Of a stretch of 32,471 bases of DNA, positions 25,692 through 32,471 are shown in pieces. Position 1 is the first letter of the stretch. Every line of letters begins with the position of its first letter. The stretch is from Mycobacterium sp. GTDB taxonomy: Bacteria; Actinomycetota; Actinomycetes; Mycobacteriales; Mycobacteriaceae. The position numbers and the translations under genes were made by a program. The stretch lies in contig NZ_PKEK01000105.1 in the NCBI RefSeq assembly GCF_002863225.1, positions 1 through 32,471 of the forward strand, written 5' to 3'. The notes under the pieces were generated by a model, which saw only the letters and a program-made list of their open reading frames with translations, did no database searches and was not told the origin of the DNA.

Positions 25692-25974
25692 GCACTCATC
25701 GGCGCCGCCGGCAAACGCGCCCATCGCAGCGTGAACCCCCGATCCCTCACCGCTGATCTGGTCGAGATCGTCGTAGATCACCTGAAAGAAATATGACTGA
25801 TTAGGACGTCGATGCCGCCGAAGTCGGCGACGGCACGTCCGATCACGGCCCGGCGCTGTATCGGTGACCCGGCGCTGGTCAGTGAGGGCCCAATGATGCA
25901 GTGCAGCCACCGCTTTCGTCACTCCTTTCACGGATCAGCCCGACGGCAGGCGCATCGAGTTTTATTCTGCTGGC

Positions 25975-26646
25975 ATGCATGACGACATGTTGTTTGCGGT
26001 CGCCCCTGCATCGGAGGTCGACCAGACGCGCTACGGTGACCAGCGCCACACTGTGGGCCGCTTTGAATTCTTCATCGACGACGAACGCTGGCAGTGGTCC
26101 GAGGAGGTCCAACTCATCCACGGCTACGCCGGCGGGGAAATGCCGAACCCGACTACGCGAGAGGTGCTGGCCCACAAACACCCCGACGACTATGAACACG
26201 TGCGTGCTGCGCTGCAGGACAGCCTTCGTACCCGGGCACCTTTTAGTAGTCGACACCGGATGATCGATAAGCGCGGCCGTGAGCATCGCATCGCGGTGGT
26301 CGGCGACGTCATGCGTGACGCTATGGGCTCAGTGATCGGCACTCAAGGTTTCTACATCGACGTCACACCTGCTGAGGCTGCGGTCCAGGCCCGCATCACC
26401 GAGGGCGTCACCGAAGTAAGCAATAAGCGCGCCGTCATCGAGCAAGCCAAAGGCATGCTCGCGGTGGTCTACGGGCTCGAAGACGACGCGGCTTTCGAGC
26501 TCTTAAAGTGGCTCTCGCAGCGATCGAACACCAAGCTGCGGGCGATAGCGCAGCGTCTGGTCGAGCAGTTCCGCGCCCTCAGCGCGCCCGTGCTGCCCGC
26601 ACGAAACGTCTACGACGAAGTTCTAATGGGGCTGTGCCGCCGTTGA
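25975..26646 (+). CDS. PAS-ANTAR regulator
   Basis: The 223-residue protein has a PAS sensor domain (about 28-135: GRFEFFIDDERWQWSEEVQL, PDDYEHVRAALQ, RHRMIDKRGREHRIAVVGDV) and a C-terminal ANTAR domain (about 148-200: NKRAVIEQAKGMLAVVYGLE, then AAFELLKWLSQRSNTKLRAI and AQRLVEQF). It senses an unknown signal, perhaps redox or a cofactor, and should bind structured RNA to control antitermination. The ATG at 25975 lacks a strong ribosome site. It is intact, in contrast to the four damaged ANTAR genes in the window. About 280 bp before it (25692-25974) shows nothing recognisable. Confidence 0.88.
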   Translation: MHDDMLFAVAPASEVDQTRYGDQRHTVGRFEFFIDDERWQWSEEVQLIHGYAGGEMPNPTTREVLAHKHPDDYEHVRAALQDSLRTRAPFSSRHRMIDKRGREHRIAVVGDVMRDAMGSVIGTQGFYIDVTPAEAAVQARITEGVTEVSNKRAVIEQAKGMLAVVYGLEDDAAFELLKWLSQRSNTKLRAIAQRLVEQFRALSAPVLPARNVYDEVLMGLCRR

Positions 26647-26757
26647 GTACCACGCTCGCCCAGCACCGCGGCCCACTAAGCGCCTCGCGCAGCGCCTACC
26701 TACTCGGTGAGGCCGCAGCGCCAGATGTTCCCGTCACGTCAGAGTCGTTGGAGGATG

Positions 26758-26979
26758 ATGACTGCGCCTAACGAGTGGATCCATATCGCAGGTGATGCCT
26801 GGGAGTTCTACAGCAGCGGTGTCCAATACACCGTCCATAAAGAGAACGACCACTGGATCGCCCGAAGCTTCTCGCTAAGCCACGGCGGCGACGCGGCCAA
26901 AAAGGACGAGGAATCAGCGCCGACGATCGAGCAAGCTCAGCACATCGTCCACGAATGGGAGTCCCGACAAAACAAATGA
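26758..26979 (+). CDS. Small hypothetical protein
   Basis: The 73-residue acidic/histidine-rich protein contains EWIHIAGDAWEFYSSGVQYT and a C-terminal helix APTIEQAQHIVHEWESRQNK. No family recognised. GGAGG at 26750-26754 sits just before two adjacent ATGs (26755 and 26758), so spacing favours the second or a slightly later start. It lies 110 bp after PAS-ANTAR on the same strand and may be cotranscribed. Confidence 0.6.
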   Translation: MTAPNEWIHIAGDAWEFYSSGVQYTVHKENDHWIARSFSLSHGGDAAKKDEESAPTIEQAQHIVHEWESRQNK

Positions 26980-27914
26980 GACCTCACCGCTCGACGAGAC
27001 AAATATGGGAGACAGCTCAGCGGCCACGCCTGCGCCGGTCACCGGCAACGCACAGACGCTATCCAACTCCGGCGGGGTTCGCGCAGCCAGACAGTCATCC
27101 AAACCGAGTAACCGGCCCGGGTTCATCTGCTTTACAACTGTAAACGATTGCAATCGAACAACTCTGATCGACTATCGTCCTGACCTGCGGAGAGCGGCAT
27201 AGTCACCGGACTGCACGGCTAGGGCTGCATCGTCCGCTTTGCAAGGCCAATTGAGCCACTTCTGCACGACGCACATCGCACTGCACTCGTGAACTTCTAG
27301 GCTCCAACGCCTCATCAGCGTGTAGGTTCTCAAACTCGGTGTCCACCCGCGAGGCTCTGGCCTGCGCAGACGCAGCTTGTCTCACGTCGTGTCCACAACG
27401 CTTTGTCTCACGTTCGTGTCTATTTTTCAAAGCGCCTAGAAAGACGCTGGCGCATCGTTAATCACCCATCCGGTTCGTTGCGGGGATTGAGCTCCGATTT
27501 CGTCACCGTGACGTCGTGGCAACATACCGGGATCACACCGTGTGGGATTCGAATTTCGCTGTCCAGCGAATATCGTTGTGCGCTAACGGTTGTCGATTAC
27601 CGAGAGGTATTGCTTCGCGTAAGTTATCTGCGCCACCGGATGTCTCATCCTGCATGTTGGCGCCGTCTGACCCACTCTGATTCCTCAGATTAATATGCCT
27701 GTCGTCATCGCTGAGCCCGTGGGTGACCCGCGACATCGACGGTGTGTCGTGCTTCTCGCCCGTCGGTGGACTCGCGCCGCTCGGGCCGGGGCGTCAGGCA
27801 CGGCAATGGCATTGCGCTGGAACGATCTTCACAGCTTTCGTAGTCTGCGCAGGATGCTCTCGAACGGAATCGTGGCTGCGAGGCCTTTGCGGAGAGATGG
27901 TTGCAGGATGCTGA
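26980..27914. other. About 900 bp without supported gene
   Basis: ORFs here are short and motif-free on both strands. Composition is more AT-rich around 27120-27180 and 27400-27620 than in the first 26 kb. The stretch contains a tandem repeat pair at 27377-27420 (see separate entry). It marks the start of the mobile-type region. Confidence 0.5.
27377..27420. repeat. Tandem TTGTCTCACG-type repeat pair
   Basis: TTGTCTCACGTCGTGTC (27377-27393) recurs as TTGTCTCACGTTCGTGTC (27403-27420), 26 bp apart. The spacing and style resemble transposase-binding repeats at IS ends, as at both edges of this window, but the sequence differs from both. It may be a relic end of a third element; no transposase gene is adjacent. 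Confidence 0.5.
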
Positions 27915-28237
27915 CGTTGCTCAGGACGCCGGGGACTGTCCTTCGACGTGGCCGAGCGGATCGTCGACTCGCTGCATCGCGCCGGCTTCGCGATTGAACG
28001 TCGCGGCCGACACCAACCTATCTTCTCCACGACCGAGGCCAAGCTCGTCCATGCGCTGGGATACGAGCAATGCGCAGACGCCTACCTCACCGAAATAGGC
28101 GCTCGCCCGGAGCAAGCGACGCCCACCGCCGCTACCTCGAGCGTGTGTTGCATGACCCTGGTGTGACGATCGCGCTGTTCGGGAACACCCAATACATCGC
28201 GCGCCGGGTTTGCCCGCGCGAGGGACAGTCGACATGA
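27915..28237 (+). pseudogene. Unknown small gene, probably frameshifted
   Basis: The frame through 27948 reads VAERIVDSLHRAGFAIERRG and KLVHALGYEQCADAYLTEIG. After about 28115 the more protein-like reading moves to another frame (RRYLERVLHDPGVTIALFGN, TQYIARRV) ending at a TGA at 28235. I do not recognise the family; the split is judged only from the coding-like character of each half. It is convergent with the PknH_C remnant. Confidence 0.3.
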
Positions 28238-28247
28238 CCTGGACCCG

Positions 28248-28640
28248 TCAGGACTTGACCTTGGCCAGCATGGCTTGGGTCAGACGTTCGGCGTCGTCGG
28301 TCGCCCACCGCGGATCTGCCGGAATCATGGGATTCGAGACACCCGGCGGGACGTCACAGGTGCGCACCTCGGCCATAACACTTCCTCGGACTCCGAGCGC
28401 CTGTTGGCATGCGTGCGCGCCGTTCAATCCACCGTTGTCGGCCATCGCGATGGTGACGAGGTCGTCCTTGTGCCGAATGCTGCCGGTTTTGAAGCCGCGG
28501 CCGTTCTCGTAGCCCAGCGTCACGTCGACGTCGCTGTTAGCACAGGTGTCCCACACCGACTGCACCGACGATAGAAACCTTTTCGCCGCGTCGGCGGATG
28601 GAAAAACTGCGGCGGTCTGTTGAAGTGCGTCGGGTCCTGC
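28248..28640 (-). pseudogene. PknH_C-like sensor-domain remnant
   Basis: The minus-strand frame, open without start from the upstream TGA at 28686, reads LQQTAAVFPSADAAKRFLSS then VQSVWDTCANSDVDVTLGYE, with later GLNGAHACQQALGVRGSVMA and EVRTCD. This matches the extracellular PknH_C-type domain of mycobacterial kinases and lipoproteins, including the paired cysteines in ACQQAL and VRTC. There is no signal peptide or kinase; a GTG at 28565 is the first possible start. The domain C-terminus is intact to a stop at 28248. It abuts the tnsA-like gene and appears to have been cut by, or fused to, that mobile segment. Confidence 0.6.
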
Positions 28641-28685
28641 CGACGAAAAGCTGGGTGCCGACGCCGATCGGTGTCCCAGCCCAGC

Positions 28686-29432
28686 TCATGACGGCATCCT
28701 TGCGGAGAGAAGTGTTGTGTCGCCAAATGGTTGCGACAAGTCAGCTTCTACTTCGTGCTTCCACATCAGGTGCAGCAGTGCCGCGCGCGTGATCGGCTCG
28801 ACTCCCCCCGCGGTTCGCACGGCGTCGCCGAAGGTCACACCGTCGAGGTCAATGGCGCGAAGGTCGTCGACCGCAGCATGCGAGATCGACTGTGCGCGTC
28901 GGTAACCCGCGAGGAACCGGACGTTGTCAAAATTTGGCTGTCTCGGCTCGCTGGCTACCTCGAAGCTCCAGCCTTGTTCTTCGATGACCTCGCGGACCCA
29001 TGCTAAGGCCTCGACAACCTTGGGATGCTCGAGCTGCGATAGCGATTTCACCGCGACAAATACCAGCTCCGCACCTCGGATCAGCAAGTAGTCCGGGGTG
29101 TGAAGACGATGCTGATCATCGATCCACGCATGAATCGTTAAGGTTTGCGCGAAAATACGCTCAATCGATGGATCGAAGTCTGCCAGCAACAACCTGCTCA
29201 ACTCTAGGCGTGACTCGTAGATGACGTGTGCGGCCTCGGTCGCCGACCAGTAGGTGCCTGGGTAGTGTCGCTGGCCTTTGAACCAGCGAAACGTTCGGAT
29301 CGGCCTGGTTTCGGCGATAAACGCCTGCGAGACGGCGCCCAACGGGACGTTCAGTTCATCGCCATTCATCTTTAGCACGCGCGAATACGGGAACGGCATT
29401 GAAAACTGCTCCACAGTAGTTTGACTCGGCAT
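28686..29432 (-). CDS. TnsA-like transposase endonuclease subunit (orphan)
   Basis: The 248-residue protein resembles the actinobacterial TnsA-like heteromeric transposase subunit, a restriction-endonuclease-fold enzyme that cuts 5' ends in Tn7-type transposition. Core motifs: YESRLELSRLLLADFDP (Glu73 or Glu77), HTPDYLLIRG (Asp114) and FVAVKSL (Lys129). Two residues before the lysine, where homologues have Asp/Glu/Gln, stands Ala127, which would impair metal binding. The stop overlaps an ATG (28689) that starts a 50-codon ORF beginning MSWAGTPIGVGTQLFV, in the position and with a start plausible for TnsB, but this ends at once. No TnsB, TnsC or TniQ gene is in the window. Confidence 0.7.
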   Translation of the reverse strand: MPSQTTVEQFSMPFPYSRVLKMNGDELNVPLGAVSQAFIAETRPIRTFRWFKGQRHYPGTYWSATEAAHVIYESRLELSRLLLADFDPSIERIFAQTLTIHAWIDDQHRLHTPDYLLIRGAELVFVAVKSLSQLEHPKVVEALAWVREVIEEQGWSFEVASEPRQPNFDNVRFLAGYRRAQSISHAAVDDLRAIDLDGVTFGDAVRTAGGVEPITRAALLHLMWKHEVEADLSQPFGDTTLLSARMPS

Positions 29433-29773
29433 TTTGTCTCGCTTCCATCGGCGTTCGTGTTCCGATGGTGAGGTCTAATTGTGTTGTAAGCCAGAGTCGC
29501 AACTGAATTGCTATGGTCGCGAGACCGAATAATGACCGTCTCCAAATGGCTTTAATTTACGGCACCGCATGGGTTTTCGTGATTTGGCTCAAGAAATACA
29601 CCTGCAGCGCAAGACACTTGCAGAAGATGCACGGGCTCGGTGCTACCCGGGCCATTCTCAGCCAAATTAATTCCTGGCCTCAAGCCAACTGAGGGCCAAG
29701 CGCACTGCCGACCCGGCCTGCACGCCAGAAAGCTGGGCCGCAGTTTAGTGCTGCACGCCGCGGGCGCAGGCCG
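29433..29773. other. Non-coding stretch upstream of tnsA-like gene
   Basis: About 340 bp, clearly more AT-rich than average (29480-29600), without recognisable ORF. It would be the natural place for a transposon end or promoter, but no repeat array could be recognised. Confidence 0.4.
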
Positions 29774-30900
29774 CTAGTTACCGCGTACCTGCTCCACTAC
29801 CACTGCCGCTGGCGCGCTGTTCGTGTCGAGCCAAAGTCGAAGCATCTCGTCGCCGATGTCTTTCTGCTGACGTTTCGCCACCCCCAGCTCGGCCAGCCGT
29901 CGTTTCACCGAATCGATCAACTGTATGTCTGCAGTCCATGGAATGTTCTGGGACTTCGAAACATCCCCGCGTACGGGCGAGGTTAGCAGCTCATCACGCG
30001 GAAAGCTCCCCCGCAGGCTGAACATCTTTTCGGGTGTCATACCTACTAGGCCGTCGCTGGTGCCCCAGTCGAGAATGCGGTTTCGAGCGCACTCTTCAAC
30101 GCGAGCTTTGTTGTGTATCACGTCATTTCGGATCTTGTTTAGTTCTCCATGAAGACGCTCTTGATGTCGTTCTTCACGTACTTCTTTTCGAGCGTCCGTG
30201 AGTAGGCCGCTGCCAGGCGGGGTCGGTACCACTCTTCCCAGACAGCGTGGATGTAGGCGAACCACTGTCCGTAAATCATTAGTTGTACCGGGGGGAACCG
30301 GTCGTAGGAGACCATTCCTCGCGTGAAGCTATACGAACCTGCCCCGCTGTCCATCGCGTTGTTCAGGTCGACGACGTGGACCCGTCCCGGTCCCGGTTCG
30401 CTGACGAAGGCGTACGTTGCGATGTCAAAAAACTGACCGTCGGACTCTTTGCGCTCAACGAGTTTGGTGGCGAGTGTGTGATGGGCTGACATGGTCGTGG
30501 CCAGCGTCACCAGGTAGCGGGACTCGAACTCGTCGACGACCTGTACTACATCTTCTTCATCAGGCATTTCGTTGATGGTTTCGACCGCCTCGCCGGCGAG
30601 ACTGGCGATCTCACGGAGTCTGCTCACCAGCTGCTGTGGCGTCGTGAGGTGCTCGTTGAGAAAATCATCAACTGCGCTGCGAACACGTTCGACAACCTTG
30701 CCGAGCTGCGCGTTGGAGATCGCTTCTCTCTCGCGTTCATCTAGAAGATGGTGAAAGACTCCTTGCCGCAGGCCTTCCTTGACCGACTTCTCGGCGACCC
30801 CCCTAGAGTTCGGCGCAGCCCGAAAATTGTCGTGCGCTACGTCAACAAAGCTCATGATCTGTTTGAAGTTGTGCAGCCACAGAGCTGCTTCGTCGCTCAA
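29774..30900 (-). pseudogene. HEPN-like protein, split by one frameshift
   Basis: From a TTG start at 30900 (GAGG upstream), 251 codons run to VFM, then the frame stops (TAA at 30139-30141). The next frame continues as GELNKIRNDVIHNKARVEEC to a stop at 29774; adding one G to ATGGAGAAC restores a ~375-residue protein. The join has AYIHAVWEEWYRPRLAAAYS just before RNDVIH, the helix pair and R-x4-H motif (Arg258, His263 in the repaired protein) seen in HEPN domains, which are often RNases in toxin or abortive-infection systems. The N-terminal 240 residues are helical and unrecognised. It may instead be two overlapping genes, but no start codon suits the second part. Confidence 0.6.
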
Positions 30901-31035
30901 CGCGCACCTCGACTCCCGGCTGATCGTGAGGGCCTTCCCGAGTGATCGCCCCGCTGATTCCGTCTAGCCGTTGACGCCCGCGAGGTGCCGAACCGGCCGA
31001 CCCGAGTACACCGCGACACTGGGCGTCCCACATTC

Positions 31036-31082
31036 ATGTCCAATTGGACATCGAGTGGACATTCCATTTGGGATTTGGACAT
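31036..31082. repeat. TGGACAT array with palindrome (operator-like)
   Basis: TGGACAT occurs at 31045, 31056 and 31076, with an inverted copy at 31036-31042. The first two make the perfect 14-bp palindrome TGTCCAATTGGACA (31037-31050). It lies 136-182 bp upstream of the HEPN-like gene start and could bind a dimeric repressor or a transposase. Confidence 0.55.
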
Positions 31083-31106
31083 GGAAAAACGGAACCTACT
31101 GTCGAG

Positions 31107-31189
31107 ATGCAGCGAAGATTGACAAGACACGCCTGGCTACTTTGACAAAACTTGGGCGTGTCGCGGACACTCGCTAATCTTCGCTGCAT
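31107..31189. repeat. Large imperfect inverted repeat
   Basis: ATGCAGCGAAGATT (31107-31120) and AATCTTCGCTGCAT (31176-31189) are perfect 14-bp inverted arms; inside, GACACGCC (31126-31133) pairs with GGCGTGTC (31155-31162). It can fold into a two-step stem with an asymmetric bulge. It may be a structured RNA, a terminator for the unknown gene at 31320, or a recombination site. Confidence 0.6.
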
Positions 31190-31319
31190 AATCGCAGGTC
31201 ACGGTCAGATCGCGCATTCGACTGATCGGTCCCGGCTTACCGGGTGATCCCTGTTGACCCGCTCAGGTATGCCCACGAGAACATCCGACTGCCGGCCGGA
31301 GCTTTCTTCGATCTAGTGA

Positions 31320-31844
31320 TCAAATCGACAGCTCTGAAGCCCCCGCCCGCTCCGAACGCACATGGTGCGGTTTCAGTGCCGCCAAGATCTCCTCGACCCA
31401 ATTTGGGTTTGTGGGGATGCGTTTGAGGGTGATGTTGAGCCCGCGATAGCGTTCGGCGCCAATGAGATCCAAGCACGCCCGGTCTAAAGCCTCCGCGCAT
31501 TGTGATCGAGCGGCGTCGTACAGTTCGGGCGGTACTGCTAGCTCCGCTTCGTATTGGCCGCCGTCCCAGTTGTCGACGCAATGGTCTTGGTAGTTCGACA
31601 CCGCGGCGACCGCAGCGGCGACAGCCTCGCCTCGGGCGTGAAGCAATCTCGCCATGGCCTGCCGTGCTTGTTCGTCGTCCCGCTCAGTTTGGGGGTCGCC
31701 CCACATATCGCTGCTCCGTTCACTCGCCGCCGATCCCAGTAGAGCACTGGCCTCCGACATGTTTGGAGTGGAGAACCCCCGACGGCCAATATGCAACGCG
31801 GCCTTGACGGTCCGGCGCCTCGATGAGTCGGACATTCGGCTCAT
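31320..31844 (-). CDS. Hypothetical protein
   Basis: The 174-residue ORF has a disordered, Ser/Arg-rich first 50 residues and a helical body: QARQAMARLLHARGEAVAAA, NYQDHCVDNWDGGQYEAELA, LYDAARSQCAEALDRACLDL and GLNITLKRIPTNPNWVEEIL. No family recognised. The body looks coding. The start could be either ATG (31844 or 31835) or a later one, since the N-terminus looks less natural. It is divergent from the nuclease-like gene at 31888, with about 43 bp between starts. Confidence 0.5.
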   Translation of the reverse strand: MSRMSDSSRRRTVKAALHIGRRGFSTPNMSEASALLGSAASERSSDMWGDPQTERDDEQARQAMARLLHARGEAVAAAVAAVSNYQDHCVDNWDGGQYEAELAVPPELYDAARSQCAEALDRACLDLIGAERYRGLNITLKRIPTNPNWVEEILAALKPHHVRSERAGASELSI

Positions 31845-31887
31845 TGGTCGCCGCCTCGAAGCGCGGCCAGGGGTGCGAAACTAAAGG

Positions 31888-32364
31888 ATGGTCGATGGTT
31901 CCGAATCCTCAACCGAGATGGCGAGTGTTCACCACCGACTCTACGAGTTGCGGCGCAAACGAAATCACGTCGCCGTAGGCAATCTCGGTGAGCACGTCGC
32001 CGGCAGACTCCTCACCTCGCTTGGCTACCAAATACTTGCCGCCCAGGACGACTTCCTCGGGATGGTCCCAGAGATTCTCAACACTCTCACCGCGGCGAAA
32101 CCCGAAGACTTCGTAGCTATCGACCCAGAGCAGCGTCTGCTGACGGTGAACAGCAAGGCGTCTGTCAGCCCTCGTGTATGTCGACTGTTGCAGTCCGGGG
32201 ACCTGTCTGCACCGCAGATCGAGCGCCGCCAACGCTCGGTTGACTACACAACGCGGCGGGCTTCTCTCATTTCACCTCTCGACGGCGACCCGTACAGCCA
32301 AGTCGTGAAAGTCGATCTGGTGCACATGAAAGCGCAGATCTTCGATATCTGTCGGCGGACATGA
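31888..32364 (+). CDS. Possible PD-(D/E)XK nuclease-like protein, C-terminus altered by IS
   Basis: The 158-residue protein carries a spacing reminiscent of restriction-endonuclease folds: helix acid in GNLGEHVAGRLLTSLGYQIL, then EDFVAIDPEQRLLTVNSKAS with Asp in the DFVAID strand and Lys in NSK (Asn in the usual Glu/Asp position). This is inference from motif order only. The last four codons (Cys-Arg-Arg-Thr) and the stop lie in the IS end that begins at 32350, so the natural C-terminus has been replaced. The ATG at 31888 has only AAAGG directly before it; ATG 31918 is an alternative. With the divergent gene at 31320 it may form a functional pair. Confidence 0.45.
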   Translation: MVDGSESSTEMASVHHRLYELRRKRNHVAVGNLGEHVAGRLLTSLGYQILAAQDDFLGMVPEILNTLTAAKPEDFVAIDPEQRLLTVNSKASVSPRVCRLLQSGDLSAPQIERRQRSVDYTTRRASLISPLDGDPYSQVVKVDLVHMKAQIFDICRRT

Positions 32365-32471
32365 AAAAATGCCCACTGGCGGACACGAAAGTGCCCATTA
32401 GCGGTCAATAAGTTCTGCCCACTGGCGGGCACGAAAGTGCCCGCTGGCGGCCATGAATCTGCCTAGACCTA
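32350..32471. mobile_element. Terminus of a second IS21-type element
   Basis: From TGTCGGCGGACATG onward there are about five 22-24 bp units of the form CTGGCGGACACGAAAGTGCC (clear at 32375-32397, 32421-32443 and, partly, 32350, 32398 and 32444). A TGT tip followed by tandem repeats is the IS21 end pattern. The repeat sequence differs from that at the left edge, so this is a different element. The body, with istA/istB, lies beyond the window. Confidence 0.65.

Noticed and set aside
25287..25931. 214-codon minus-strand ORF after the ClC gene
   Set aside because: Mostly antisense to ClC; the non-overlapping part (SYFFQVIYDDLDQISGEG) is protein-like but too short to support a gene.
28540..28689. 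Separate 50-residue gene overlapping the tnsA-like stop
   Set aside because: Only the first ~16 residues look gene-like and the rest is the wrong frame of the PknH_C remnant; treated as a lost tnsB start, not a gene.
32350..32471. CRISPR-like array of ~22-bp units
   Set aside because: Units are too short and too close, spacers are only a few bases and not unique; the TGT tip and gene disruption fit IS21 end repeats.
1..32471. Explaining all broken genes as sequencing error
   Set aside because: Three lesions are in-frame nonsense codons without frame change and several genes are physically truncated, while the longest genes have no errors; indel errors may still explain some single-base frameshifts.

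Overview
The window is high-GC DNA with GTG/TTG starts, GGAGG ribosome sites, GTTT-N15/16-GGGTA promoter motifs of SigF type, a Rv0203-type hemophore, a PknH-type sensor-domain remnant and many ANTAR and STAS genes. Together these point to a mycobacterium or close relative. Both edges look like termini of IS21-type insertion sequences, apparently of two different elements. The sequence therefore reads as an accessory or contig-bounded segment lying between IS copies.

Layout: 1-324 is an IS end that has removed the start of a DUF4235 gene. 729-3715 holds a STAS regulator, an ANTAR remnant and a large-subunit catalase (KatE). 3782-7045 is a polar-glycan-type operon (PIG-L deacetylase/methyltransferase fusion, GT2, broken GT4, stub of a further glycosyltransferase). 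7215-10736 contains a frameshifted STAS gene, a GAF-ANTAR pseudogene, an intact MscS channel and a wrecked membrane-protein gene. 11069-16118 is an intact stress block: hemophore, isochorismatase-fold hydrolase, manganese catalase, hemerythrin, SRPBCC protein and FAD oxidoreductase. 16162-17012 holds two remnants (ANTAR and glycosyltransferase). 17210-20376 holds an NAD(P)-binding protein, a zinc-ribbon metallopeptidase and a STAS fusion. 21053-26979 holds a partial MscS copy, a small ANTAR gene, a CsbD-like protein, another GAF-ANTAR pseudogene, MarR plus a ClC channel, PAS-ANTAR and a small ORF. From about 26980 the character changes to a mobile or defence-like island: repeat pairs, a PknH_C remnant, an orphan TnsA-like gene, a frameshifted gene with an RNDVIH (HEPN-type) motif, a TGGACAT array, a large inverted repeat, two unknown genes and the second IS end.

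Functionally, the intact genes are a general-stress set: two unrelated catalases, hemerythrin, heme capture, osmotic and chloride channels, and partner-switching (STAS) and antitermination (ANTAR) regulators, several under plausible SigF promoters. The most striking property is uneven decay. Large genes are perfectly open, whereas ANTAR genes, glycosyltransferases and several neighbours carry stops and frameshifts, and some of these frameshifts compensate each other. In-frame nonsense substitutions argue for real decay as well as, or instead of, sequencing indels.

The best candidates for something undescribed are the 28.2-32.4 kb island (TnsA-like without TnsB, HEPN-like protein, PD-(D/E)XK-like protein, repeat-rich control region) and the hairpin-bearing leader of the small ANTAR gene. 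All family assignments are from motif reading; no database search was possible.
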